A model generated the notes under the pieces. It worked only from the letters and a program-made list of their open reading frames with translations. It was not told the origin of the DNA and ran no database searches. Source: Prevotellaceae bacterium (lineage in GTDB: Bacteria > Bacteroidota > Bacteroidia > Bacteroidales > UBA932). Taken from it: 14,452 bases of DNA. Positions 1-6,899 of this stretch are shown piece after piece; the stretch's first letter is position 1; the number at the start of each line of letters is the position of its first letter. The translations under genes and the position numbers were made by a program. The DNA is taken from the NCBI GenBank assembly GCA_031285695.1, contig JAITVR010000041.1, positions 1 to 14,452 of the forward strand. The letters are read 5' to 3'.

Positions 1-2178
1 GCGGTGGCCACCATTGGCGCAACGCTGTATTTTTCGAGCGGCGAGGAGGTAAAAATAAAAAAATCGAAGCTGCGCGGCGTGGAAAGTTTTGGCATGCTGT
101 GCGCCGAAGATGAGCTGGGATTGGGCGCCTCGCACGAGGGAATTATGGTGCTTGACGAAAGCGCAAAAGTTGGTCAGCCACTGGCCGATTTGCTGAAGCT
201 AGAGAGCGATTACGTTTTTGAAATAGGGCTTACACCCAACCGCATTGATGCGGCTTCGCACGTAGGCGTGGCGCGCGATTTGGCAGCATATCTTGCTGTT
301 CATTTTTCCGAAAAATTACAAAAATTCGCCTATCCTTCGGTAGAAAATTTCAAGGTGGATAATACCTCAAATGTTTACCAAATAAAGGTTGAAAACAGCG
401 AGGCTTGTCCGCGCTACACGGGCATTACCATTTCCGGCGTAAAAGTTGCGCCTTCGCCCGAGTGGCTGCAAAAAAAGTTGAACGCTATTGGCGTGCGCCC
501 CATCAACAACATGGTGGACATTACCAACTTTGTGATGCACGAGCTGGGGCAACCGCTTCACGCCTTTGACGCCGATAAAATTGACGGCAAAACGGTGGTG
601 GTAAAACCCTGCACCGAGGGCACACTTTTCAAAACTTTGGACGAAGTTGAGCGCAAACTGTCGGCTCAGGATTTGATGATTTGCAGCGCGAGCAAACCCT
701 TGTGCATAGCGGGCGTATTCGGTGGTGTGGATTCGGGTGTGAGCAATTCTACTCAAAATATTTTTTTAGAAAGCGCATACTTCAACCCCGTGTGGGTGCG
801 CAAAACCGCCAAGCGGCACACGCTTAGCACCGATGCCTCGTTCCGCTACGAGCGCGGTGCCGACCCCAACATCACTGTCGTTGCGCTGAAGCGCGCAGCC
901 ATGCTCATAAAGGAGCTGGGCGGTGGAAATATTTCGTCGGAAGTGGTGGATATTTACCCCCAAGCTATCGCTAAAAAAGTTGTTGCACTTTCGTTTGAAA
1001 AAATTTGCGCAAGCATAGGCAAACAAATTGACAAGGAGGTTATCAAAAAAATTCTTGCCGGTTTAGAATTTGGAATTGAGAACGAAAACGGCGACAGCCT
1101 TAGCGTGAGCGTACCCACCTACCGCGTGGACGTTACGCGCGAGTGCGATGTGGTGGAGGAAATTTTGCGCATTTACGACTACAACAACGTTGAAATTCCG
1201 CAGCACGTGCACGCTTCGCTGAGCCACGTTGCCAAGCCCAACAACGAAACGCTGCGCAACACGGCCGCCAACCTTTTGTCAAGCCGCGGCTTTAACGAAA
1301 TAATGTGCCTCTCGCTGACCAACTCAAAACGCTACGAGGATTTAAAAACGTACCCAAAAGAAAAATTGGTGCTGCTGCAAAATCCCAACAGCGTTGAGCT
1401 GAACGCCATGCGCCAAACCCTGCTGTTTGGCGGGTTAGAGACCATTGCGTACAACATCAACCGCCGGCAGTTAGACTTAAAATTGTACGAATTTGGCAAC
1501 GTATATAACCTGCTTGCGCCAAGCGGCAGCGTAACCGAACGCTTTGGCGAGGAGGCGCGCATGAGCATTTTTGTAACGGGCGCAAAGCACAAAAAAAATT
1601 GGAACGCAAGCAACTCTTCCACCGATTTTTTTACGCTAAAAAAACAAGTTCAGCTACTGCTCGAACGCTTTGGCGTTAATTTAGATACGCTGCAAACCGC
1701 CGAGCTACCTGCCGATATTTTTGCCGATGGTGCAGCGTATAAATTGTTGGGAAAAAACTTTTTGGAAATGGGCGTAGTGAGCAAAAAGCTGCGCGCCATG
1801 TTCGACATAAAGCAGGAAGTTTACTTTGCCGAAATTCGTTGGAGCGCGCTGGTAAATTTTGTTGCAAAGCAAAAAATTACCTACACCGAGCTGCCAAAAT
1901 ATCCTGAAGTGAACCGCGACCTTGCGCTGCTTTTGGACAAAAAAATTACCTTTGCGCAGCTGCGCGAAGCCGCCGTAAAAAGCGAGAAGAAGCTGCTCAA
2001 AAGCGTTGGTTTATTTGACGTTTATGAAGGCGACAAGCTGCCCGAAGGTAAAAAATCTTACGCACTTTCATTTACCTTGCAGGACAGCGAGCGCACCCTT
2101 ACCGACCAAGAAATTGAGCGCGTAATGAGCAGCTTGATGAAGCTGTTTGAAAAAGAATTTGGAGCGCAGGTAAGATAG
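1..2178 (+). CDS. pheT: Phenylalanine-tRNA ligase beta subunit, 5'-truncated
   Basis: This is the beta chain of the alpha2-beta2 phenylalanyl-tRNA synthetase, which charges tRNA-Phe in the cytoplasm. The frame is open at the left edge; about 725 residues are visible, and the family is usually near 820 in Bacteroidota, so roughly 95 N-terminal residues are missing. In order one sees the end of the tRNA-binding (EMAP/Myf-like) domain with KIKKSKLRG and GMLCAEDELGLG, then the conserved GLTPNRIDAASHVGVARDL stretch, the B3/B4 editing domain (visible residues about 135-310, with FGGVDSGVSNST and DASFRYERGADP), the B5 domain (about 325-395, PTYRVDVTRECDVVEEILRI) and a C-terminal anticodon-binding FDX-ACB domain (about 630-725, PEVNRDLALLLD). 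It ends with TAG. No frameshift is seen. The GTG at base 4 is internal, not a start. pheS is not in the window. Confidence 0.97.
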   Translation, partial: AVATIGATLYFSSGEEVKIKKSKLRGVESFGMLCAEDELGLGASHEGIMVLDESAKVGQPLADLLKLESDYVFEIGLTPNRIDAASHVGVARDLAAYLAVHFSEKLQKFAYPSVENFKVDNTSNVYQIKVENSEACPRYTGITISGVKVAPSPEWLQKKLNAIGVRPINNMVDITNFVMHELGQPLHAFDADKIDGKTVVVKPCTEGTLFKTLDEVERKLSAQDLMICSASKPLCIAGVFGGVDSGVSNSTQNIFLESAYFNPVWVRKTAKRHTLSTDASFRYERGADPNITVVALKRAAMLIKELGGGNISSEVVDIYPQAIAKKVVALSFEKICASIGKQIDKEVIKKILAGLEFGIENENGDSLSVSVPTYRVDVTRECDVVEEILRIYDYNNVEIPQHVHASLSHVAKPNNETLRNTAANLLSSRGFNEIMCLSLTNSKRYEDLKTYPKEKLVLLQNPNSVELNAMRQTLLFGGLETIAYNINRRQLDLKLYEFGNVYNLLAPSGSVTERFGEEARMSIFVTGAKHKKNWNASNSSTDFFTLKKQVQLLLERFGVNLDTLQTAELPADIFADGAAYKLLGKNFLEMGVVSKKLRAMFDIKQEVYFAEIRWSALVNFVAKQKITYTELPKYPEVNRDLALLLDKKITFAQLREAAVKSEKKLLKSVGLFDVYEGDKLPEGKKSYALSFTLQDSERTLTDQEIERVMSSLMKLFEKEFGAQVR

Positions 2179-2185
2179 CAATGAA

Positions 2186-2245
2186 TTAATGGACAATGGA
2201 TAACGGATAATAATTATCCATTGTTCATTGTCAGCTGTCCATTAA
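2186..2245. repeat. 60-base palindromic intergenic element between pheT and ubiA
   Basis: Almost the whole pheT-ubiA gap is an inverted repeat. The outer arms are TTAATGGACA (2186-2195) and TGTCCATTAA (2236-2245). A nested 16-base arm AATGGACAATGGATAA (2188-2203) pairs with 2214-2229 with a single mismatch. The arms are built from the repeated words ATGGA and CAATGGATAA. The element ends 5 bases before the ubiA ATG, so no Shine-Dalgarno site fits there. No U-tract follows it, so it is not a classical terminator; it could be a transcript processing or stability hairpin, or a dispersed repeat. Confidence 0.8.
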
Positions 2246-2250
2246 AAATT

Positions 2251-3105
2251 ATGTCGCAAATAAAAAATTTCGCTTCCTTAGTCAAGTTCAGCCATACCAT
2301 TTTTGCGCTGCCCTTTGCCTTTATCGGCTACTTTTTGGCCGTGCAGGCGCAGGGTAGTTTCGATTGGCAAAAGTTAGCATTGGTGGTGCTGTGCATGTTT
2401 TTTGCGCGCAACGCCGCCATGAGCTTCAACCGCTGGGCCGACCACCGCTTCGATGCCGCCAACCCGCGCACCGCGCAGCGCGAAATTCCGCAGGGCATTA
2501 TTTCTAAAAAAAATGCGCTCGTTTTTTGCATTGCCAACGCTGCGCTATTCGTTGCCGCCACAGCATTTCTCAACACGCTGTGCCTTGCGCTGTCGCCCGT
2601 TGCCTTAGCCGTAATTTTAGGCTACAGCCTTACCAAACGCTTTACCGCGCTGTGCCACTTCATACTCGGCTTGGGCTTGGCGCTATCGCCCATTGGCGCG
2701 TACATTGCGGTGGCGGGTGAGTTTGCCGTACTTCCCCTGCTCTTTTCGGCGGTGCTGCTGCTATGGACGGCAGGTTTCGACATACTCTACGCGCTGCCCG
2801 ACGAAAAATTTGACCGCGACAACCGCCTCTACTCCATTCCTTCTATAATGGGGCGAAAAAACGCGCTGACACTCTCTATTATCATTCACTCCACCTGCTG
2901 CGCAATTGCCCTATACATAGGCGCTTATGAGGTAAGTAGCATTTTTTACAGAATTGGTACAACGCTTTTTATTGCCTGCGTAGCCTATCAGCATAGCATT
3001 GTAGATGAACACAATATAAGCCGCATTAACCTGACTTTTACTACCGTAAACGGCGTGGCAAGCATTACCTACGCCGCCTTTTGCATTGCCGCACTATTTC
3101 TGTAA
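2251..3105 (+). CDS. ubiA: UbiA-family polyprenyltransferase (4-hydroxybenzoate/MqnP-like)
   Basis: This is an integral membrane prenyltransferase that would attach a polyprenyl chain to an aromatic quinone precursor. The protein has 284 residues, a usual size for the family, and many hydrophobic spans consistent with 8-9 membrane helices. Two Asp-rich motifs that bind Mg-diphosphate are visible: N60-R-W-A-D64-H-R-F-D68 and D177-I-L-Y-A-L-P-D184-E-K-F-D188. The DILYALPDEKFD form and the HTIFALPFAFIGY N-terminus resemble the UbiA/MqnP branch rather than MenA. In an organism that makes menaquinone, this suggests a role in the futalosine route, but no other mqn gene is present to confirm it. ATG 2251 was chosen because the protein then begins MSQIKNFASLVKFSHT; an in-frame TTG at 2221 lies inside the palindrome. 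Confidence 0.88.
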   Translation: MSQIKNFASLVKFSHTIFALPFAFIGYFLAVQAQGSFDWQKLALVVLCMFFARNAAMSFNRWADHRFDAANPRTAQREIPQGIISKKNALVFCIANAALFVAATAFLNTLCLALSPVALAVILGYSLTKRFTALCHFILGLGLALSPIGAYIAVAGEFAVLPLLFSAVLLLWTAGFDILYALPDEKFDRDNRLYSIPSIMGRKNALTLSIIIHSTCCAIALYIGAYEVSSIFYRIGTTLFIACVAYQHSIVDEHNISRINLTFTTVNGVASITYAAFCIAALFL

Positions 3106-3147
3106 CTTCTTATAAAATAAATCAATACTGCTATTTTGTGTTAAACA

Positions 3148-3181
3148 ATTGAATAAGCTATTGCAGTAATGCGTACTTTTG
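3148..3181 (+). promoter_or_regulatory. Bacteroidota-type promoter of the Cys-rich protein gene
   Basis: The -7 box TACTTTTG (3174-3181) matches TAnnTTTG exactly. An ATTG that could serve as the -33 box lies at 3148-3151, 22 bases upstream and one base longer than the usual spacing. Transcription would start near 3187, giving a leader of about 37 bases that is A-rich and lacks a Shine-Dalgarno site. Confidence 0.6.
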
Positions 3182-3223
3182 TCGCCGAAACAAGAAATTA
3201 TAAACAATTTAATACATAAAAAA

Positions 3224-3733
3224 ATGAAAAAGATTCTGTTTATTTCGTTGGTAGCCCTTGCTGCGGCTGCCTGCTGTGGCCCCAAGTGCAACAAGGTGTG
3301 CGTTGACAAGGTGATTGCCAACCCCGCCGAGTTTGTGGGCAAAGAAGTAACCGTTGTTGGCAAGGCCGTGGTTACTAACGTTGATGCCAAGCGCATCGCT
3401 GTATTTGGCTCAGACTCAACCAAGTACATCATGGTACAAGGTCTTGATTCTGCCAAAGTTTGCCAATCAATGTGCGGTCAGGCTATGCAGGTTTGCGGTA
3501 CGCTGGTTGCAGTTGAGGAAGGCGTTGTTGTTGCCGATAGCGTTGCTAACTTTGCCTTCGTTGCTGACAAGTATTTTGTTGCTGCAAAGTGCATTAGCAA
3601 GGCTGAATGCTGCGCAAAGGACGGCAAAAAATGCTGCCCCAAGGGCGAAGAAAAGGCTTGCTGCAAGAAAGACGCTAAGAAGTGCTGCGCAAAAGATAGC
3701 GCGCAGGTTAAGGAATGCCCGATGAAGAAGTAA
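3224..3733 (+). CDS. Secreted or lipoprotein-like protein with OB-like domain and CC-repeat tail
   Basis: The function is unknown. The protein has 169 residues and a short signal peptide (MKKILFISLVALAAAACC). Cys17 follows an Ala-rich, weak lipobox, so it may be a lipoprotein. Residues about 27-120 (VDKVIANPAEFVGKEVTVVG, then a predicted beta-rich stretch) resemble the small OB-fold domains found in Bacteroidota exported proteins; that assignment is inference from pattern. The tail from about 123 is dense in Cys and Lys: CC pairs fall at 129-130, 137-138, 146-147 and 154-155, spaced 8, 9 and 8, with a last Cys at 165. The protein has 17 Cys in all. This suggests metal binding or thiol chemistry. 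Lys is mostly AAG here, unlike mpl, which may indicate strong expression. It stands alone between its own promoter and terminator. ATG 3224 was preferred because it gives the signal peptide directly. Confidence 0.85.
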   Translation: MKKILFISLVALAAAACCGPKCNKVCVDKVIANPAEFVGKEVTVVGKAVVTNVDAKRIAVFGSDSTKYIMVQGLDSAKVCQSMCGQAMQVCGTLVAVEEGVVVADSVANFAFVADKYFVAAKCISKAECCAKDGKKCCPKGEEKACCKKDAKKCCAKDSAQVKECPMKK

Positions 3734-3754
3734 TTTTCAACTTCTATAAAAAGT

Positions 3755-3790
3755 AAAAAGCGTCCCACACATTTGTGGGACGCTTTTTTT
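3755..3790 (+). terminator. Strong intrinsic terminator after the Cys-rich gene
   Basis: A perfect 15-base stem (3755-3769 with 3774-3788; core GCGTCCCACA/TGTGGGACGC) encloses a 4-base loop CATT and ends in a run of seven T (3784-3790). It lies 22 bases after the stop codon. The A-run on the other side means it could also act on minus-strand transcripts. Confidence 0.93.
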
Positions 3791-3808
3791 GTTGGTAAAA
3801 GTAACATT

Positions 3809-3937
3809 CGTCATTGCGGGCGAAGCTGAGTTCGGCGGAGCCAATCTCAAGCTTTGCGTTGTCATTGCAGGCTTGCCCGCAATCTCATCATTGAAATGCT
3901 TTGCTATAGGGGATTGCGGGTCAAGCCCGCAATGACA
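3809..3937. repeat. Cluster of three CATTGC...GCAATC intergenic repeats
   Basis: Three related units fill this gap: about 3810-3847 (CGTCATTGCGGGC ... CCAATCTC), 3861-3886 (GTCATTGCAGG ... GCCCGCAATCTC), and an inverted one at 3912-3937 (GATTGCGGGTCAAGCCCG and onward to AATGAC). The third forms a perfect 8-base stem (3913-3920 with 3926-3933) with a 5-base loop; the second forms a 9-base stem with one mismatch. This is a widespread dispersed palindrome type in Bacteroidota and other phyla. It lies just after the tsaB stop and has no U-tract. Confidence 0.85.
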
Positions 3938-3945
3938 GTATAAGT

Positions 3946-4635
3946 TCAAAACAACTTTTTTGTTGATTTTATTGCCACAAAATCTTTGAGGTAAAAGGGC
4001 TCGAAGTAGGCTACATCTTCAAATTTTTGCTGTGCGAATTTTTGCTCAGCTAACGCTATCATTCCTTGTGCCGAAACCGGTACATCAAGGAACACAGCGT
4101 TGCTGCTGTGCAAAATTTCCTTACACTTTTCGGCTCCGCTGCCAAAAAATAGCACGCGCTGCTTTTTCAAAATTTCGGAGTAGCTGTTTTCGGTAATTAT
4201 TTCGGCGGTAACTTCGGTTTGCGGCGCGCAAGCTGCGTTGTACAGCGCGGTGTACACCTCCATGCGGCGCGCATCGAGCATGGGGCAAAGCACATCATCG
4301 GGTTGCACCTTGTGCAGCTGCATGGCGCGCGCGGCCAGCGATTGCAGGCTGCTTACCGCAATGAGCGGCTTTCCGGTGCCGTAGCACAAACCTTTGGCGG
4401 TGCTGGCGCCAATGCGCAGGCTGGTGTACGAGCCCGGACCTTGGCTTACCGCCACCGCGTCCAAATCGTGCGCCCCAATCTTTTTTTGCTGAAAAATTTT
4501 GCTGATGAGCGGAGCAAGCAGCTTTGCGTGGTCGCGCTCGTGAGCGCTTTCCTCGCAGGCAAGCAGGTCGCCATTTTGCGCAAGCGCAACGGAGCAAACC
4601 TCGCCGGCACTTTCTATGCAAAGCAACAGCGCCAC
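3946..4635 (-). CDS. tsaB: tRNA threonylcarbamoyladenosine biosynthesis protein TsaB
   Basis: TsaB (YeaZ) is the scaffold partner of TsaD and TsaE in making N6-threonylcarbamoyladenosine at position 37 of ANN-decoding tRNAs in the cytoplasm. The 229 residues match the family (231 in E. coli). The N-terminal ASKHA-type fold is seen as LLCIESAGEVCSVALAQNG, followed by HERDHAKLLAPLI and the family hallmark SQGPGSYTSLRIGASTAKGL, then AVSSLQSLA and MLDARRMEVYTALY. The start is GTG at 4635, sharing one base with the cvpA stop (TAGTG), so translation is probably coupled to cvpA. There is no good ATG near this N-terminus, and the GTG fits the usual MALLLxIES beginning. TsaD and TsaE are not in the window. 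Confidence 0.95.
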   Translation of the reverse strand: MALLLCIESAGEVCSVALAQNGDLLACEESAHERDHAKLLAPLISKIFQQKKIGAHDLDAVAVSQGPGSYTSLRIGASTAKGLCYGTGKPLIAVSSLQSLAARAMQLHKVQPDDVLCPMLDARRMEVYTALYNAACAPQTEVTAEIITENSYSEILKKQRVLFFGSGAEKCKEILHSSNAVFLDVPVSAQGMIALAEQKFAQQKFEDVAYFEPFYLKDFVAIKSTKKLF

Positions 4636-5177
4636 TACTTTAGGCTCTCCACTTTTTCGTCCACCTTGCCGTCAAAATCCTTCGCCGATTTCACAATTTT
4701 GTCGAAGTTTAAAAAGGTGAGCAGCGATGGCGCAAGGTTGGAAATGGGTTGGTAAAACTTGGATTGCTGCACCTGCTGGCGCGGCATAAAGCCCAGCTCC
4801 TTATCAATGCTGTTGACCACCACCAGCACAATGCTAATGATGAGCAGCATTTTTGCACCCGAAAAAATTACGCCAAGCAGGCGGTTGACCCAACCCATGA
4901 GCGCCAAGCTCACAATGCGGCTCACGATGCTGCCCAGCAGGCGCGCCGCCAACACCACGCCAATGAACGTGAGCGAAAACGAAATAATTTGCACCGCCAT
5001 GCCGCCCACGCCAAAATCGGTAATCCACTTGGCCAGCAGGTACGAAAATTTGTACGATATGTACGCGCCCAACAGCAGCGCAAACACCGATGTGGCCTGC
5101 GCTACAAACCCCTTGCGCACACCCACCAAAATAGCCCAAGCCAGCAGCAGCGCAAACGTTAAATCAAAAATATTCAT
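4635..5177 (-). CDS. cvpA: CvpA family membrane protein
   Basis: This is a small inner-membrane protein of the CvpA family, known in E. coli for colicin V production and more generally linked to envelope stress; its biochemical role is unsettled. It has 180 residues with four hydrophobic spans at roughly 4-24, 28-48, 62-84 and 102-124. The family features are the N-terminal NIFDLTFALLLAWAILVGVR followed by KGF, and the Gly-rich loop in span 4 (MGWVNRLLGVIFSGAKMLL). The polar C-terminal tail of about 55 residues ends in charged KDFDGKVDEKVESLK. It is the first gene of a two-gene unit with tsaB, with a one-base overlap. ATG 5177 is the only plausible start. It is divergent from mpl. Confidence 0.9.
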   Translation of the reverse strand: MNIFDLTFALLLAWAILVGVRKGFVAQATSVFALLLGAYISYKFSYLLAKWITDFGVGGMAVQIISFSLTFIGVVLAARLLGSIVSRIVSLALMGWVNRLLGVIFSGAKMLLIISIVLVVVNSIDKELGFMPRQQVQQSKFYQPISNLAPSLLTFLNFDKIVKSAKDFDGKVDEKVESLK

Positions 5178-5202
5178 AAGGTAAAAAACAGTCTTTAGCC
5201 CG

Positions 5203-5234
5203 CGAAGTTAGCAATTCCCAACAAAAATTGCAAC
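5203..5234 (-). promoter_or_regulatory. Promoter of cvpA-tsaB (minus strand)
   Basis: Read on the minus strand, GTTG (5234-5231) is followed after 20 bases by TAACTTCG (5210-5203), which matches TAnnTTTG in 7 of 8 positions. The predicted start is about 20 bases upstream of the cvpA ATG. Its upstream box abuts that of the divergent mpl promoter. Confidence 0.6.
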
Positions 5235-5259
5235 GGCTACAAAATTTCTTGTAACTTTG
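5227..5259 (+). promoter_or_regulatory. Promoter of mpl (plus strand)
   Basis: ATTG (5227-5230), a 21-base spacer and TAACTTTG (5252-5259), an exact TAnnTTTG box, give a canonical Bacteroidota promoter. Transcription would start around 5265, leaving a leader of only about 13 bases before ATG 5278 and no room for a full Shine-Dalgarno site. Confidence 0.72.
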
Positions 5260-5277
5260 AATTCTAATAATAACGCT

Positions 5278-6633
5278 ATGAAAGTTCATTTTATTGCCAT
5301 TGGCGGCAGCGCCATGCACAATTTGGCGCTGGCCCTGCACGAAAAAGGCTACACCGTTAGCGGCTCGGACGACGAAATTTTTGACCCTGCCAAAAGTCGC
5401 CTTGCGGCAAAAGGTTTGCTGCCCGAAAAAATCGGTTGGTTTCCCGAAAAAATTACGGCGGATTTGGACGAAGTAATTCTTGGCATGCACGCCCGCGCCG
5501 ACAATCCGGAGCTGCTGCGCGCAAAAGAATTGGGGCTAAAAATTTACTCGTACCCCGAATATTTGTACGAGCAAACCAAAGAAAAAACGCGCATTGTAGT
5601 TGGCGGAAGCCACGGCAAAACCAGCACCACCGCCATGATTATGCACGTGCTGCGCCACCAAAATATTGACTTCGATTACATGGTGGGCGCGCAGCTCGAC
5701 GGATTTGAAACCATGGTGCGCTTGAGCCAGTCGGCAAAAATTGCCGTGTTTGAAGGCGACGAATACCTAACTTCGCCCATTGACCCGCGGCCAAAATTTC
5801 ACCTCTACCGCCCGCATGTGGGCATTATTACAGGCATTGCGTGGGACCACGTAAACGTTTTTCCAACATGGGAAATGTACGTGGAGCAGTTTGCCATTTT
5901 TACAAATTTAATTGAAAACGGCGGTGCACTTATTTTTTGCAAAAGCGATAAAACCTGCACTTCCGTTGCCGAAATTGCTAAAGATAGCATTGAAAAAATT
6001 GGCTACGAAGCGCACCCGCACACCAATGTTGACGGCGTGTGCAGCCTTGCTACGCCCGAAGGAAATGTACCGCTGAAAATATTTGGTGAGCACAACTTAG
6101 AAAACCTCAACGCTGCGCTGCTTGCCTGCGAGCAAATCGGAATTTCGCGCAGTGATTTTTACGCTGCCATAAAAGAATTTGGCGGTGCAGCACGTCGCTT
6201 GCAGCTCATGGCAAGCACCGGCAGCGCAAGTGTTTTCTACGATTTTGCGCACTCGCCATCGAAGCTGCGCGCCACAACAGAAGCGGTAAAAAAGCAATTC
6301 CCCAATCGCAAGCTGTACGCCTGCATGGAGTTGCATACTTTTAGCAGCTTGAGCAAGGATTTTCTTGAGCAATACCACGGCGCCATGCACGATGCCGATG
6401 TGGCCTACGTGTACTTCAACCCCGAAACGGTAAAGCACAAGCAGCTCGCCGAAATTTCGGAAAACGAGGTAGCCGCTGCCTTTGGCGATGGTGTAAAAGT
6501 TTTTACCGACAACAATGTTTTAGTATCTGAGCTGAAAAAACTACCAAAACAAAACGCCAACTTTTTGCTGATGAGCTCGGGGAATTTTGGAGGATTGGTG
6601 GTAAAAGATTTGGCAGAGGAATTGGTAAAATAA
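5278..6633 (+). CDS. mpl: UDP-MurNAc:L-Ala-gamma-D-Glu-meso-DAP ligase (murein recycling)
   Basis: Mpl ligates the tripeptide recovered from old peptidoglycan directly onto UDP-MurNAc, using ATP, in the cytoplasm. The 451 residues match Mpl (457 in E. coli). The order is the N-terminal UDP-sugar binding domain (KVHFIAIGGSAMHNLALAL, residues 2-20; SGSDDEIFDP), the ATP P-loop GGSHGKTSTTAM at 109-120, the central-domain FEGDEYLTSPIDPRPKF (158-174) and IAWDHVNVFPT (187-197), the hinge HNLENLNAA (272-280), and the C-terminal domain with GGAARRLQL and YDFAHSPSKLRATT (321-334). The residue pattern follows Mpl rather than MurC. An in-frame AUU-type upstream extension exists, but ATG 5278 starts directly with MKVHFIAIGG. 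Divergent cvpA-tsaB are unrelated in function. Confidence 0.95.
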   Translation: MKVHFIAIGGSAMHNLALALHEKGYTVSGSDDEIFDPAKSRLAAKGLLPEKIGWFPEKITADLDEVILGMHARADNPELLRAKELGLKIYSYPEYLYEQTKEKTRIVVGGSHGKTSTTAMIMHVLRHQNIDFDYMVGAQLDGFETMVRLSQSAKIAVFEGDEYLTSPIDPRPKFHLYRPHVGIITGIAWDHVNVFPTWEMYVEQFAIFTNLIENGGALIFCKSDKTCTSVAEIAKDSIEKIGYEAHPHTNVDGVCSLATPEGNVPLKIFGEHNLENLNAALLACEQIGISRSDFYAAIKEFGGAARRLQLMASTGSASVFYDFAHSPSKLRATTEAVKKQFPNRKLYACMELHTFSSLSKDFLEQYHGAMHDADVAYVYFNPETVKHKQLAEISENEVAAAFGDGVKVFTDNNVLVSELKKLPKQNANFLLMSSGNFGGLVVKDLAEELVK

Positions 6634-6671
6634 TTTTTTCTCGCTGTTATGCAGAGTTCGGCGAACAACCA

Positions 6672-6737
6672 CCGTCATTGCAAGCGGGTTTAGCGTGGCA
6701 ATCTCAACAGTCGCATTGAGATTGGCTTCGCCGAACT
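6672..6737. repeat. Second copy of the CATTGC/GCAATC intergenic repeat
   Basis: After mpl, CCGTCATTGCAAGCGGG (starting 6672) leads to GGCAATCTCA (about 6697-6706), then to a 21-base segment at 6717-6737 (TGAGATTGGCTTCGCC and on) that is the reverse complement of 3829-3849 with one mismatch. A TTCGCTC-rich stretch continues to about 6780. The rest of the 6634-6899 gap holds only the promoter below; I see no RNA gene or small ORF with support. Confidence 0.8.
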
Positions 6738-6798
6738 ACGCTTCGCTCTAGTTGCTGCGTTGCTCATTCTTCGCTCTTCGCATAAAAAATTGCTTTTT

Positions 6799-6830
6799 GT
6801 TGCTATCATTCTACTTTTTTTATATATTTG
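6799..6830 (+). promoter_or_regulatory. Promoter of the acidic lipoprotein gene
   Basis: GTTG (6799-6802), 20 bases, then TATATTTG (6823-6830), an exact TAnnTTTG. The predicted transcript has an AT-rich leader of roughly 60 bases before ATG 6900, longer than for the other genes here, with no obvious stable hairpin. Confidence 0.62.
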
Positions 6831-6899
6831 CATGCGCTACTACACTGTGTGTTAATCTAATATATATAAAAACGAATAACCTTTAATACTTAATTTACT

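Noticed and set aside
367..1867. Several 60-130 residue frames antisense to pheT
   Set aside because: Shadow frames of a strongly conserved gene; none shows a domain, a signal sequence or a plausible start context.
2221..2250. TTG start extending ubiA by 10 residues
   Set aside because: The added residues come from the palindromic repeat; ATG 2251 fits the family N-terminus.
3179..3223. Upstream start extending the Cys-rich protein by 15 residues
   Set aside because: It overlaps the promoter -7 box and would bury the signal peptide; ATG 3224 is clearly better.
3809..3937. CRISPR array
   Set aside because: The repeats are palindromic, differ in spacing and orientation, and have no uniform spacers or cas genes.
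3737..3949. A 70-residue open frame on the minus strand over the repeat cluster (starts MNLYCHCGLDPQSP)
   Set aside because: It is a translation of the CATTGC/GCAATC repeat and the terminator hairpin; this type of peptide recurs wherever the repeat occurs and has no gene-like start or domain.
5257..5277. Upstream start extending mpl by 7 residues
   Set aside because: It would begin within the promoter region; ATG 5278 starts the conserved MKVHFIAIGG.
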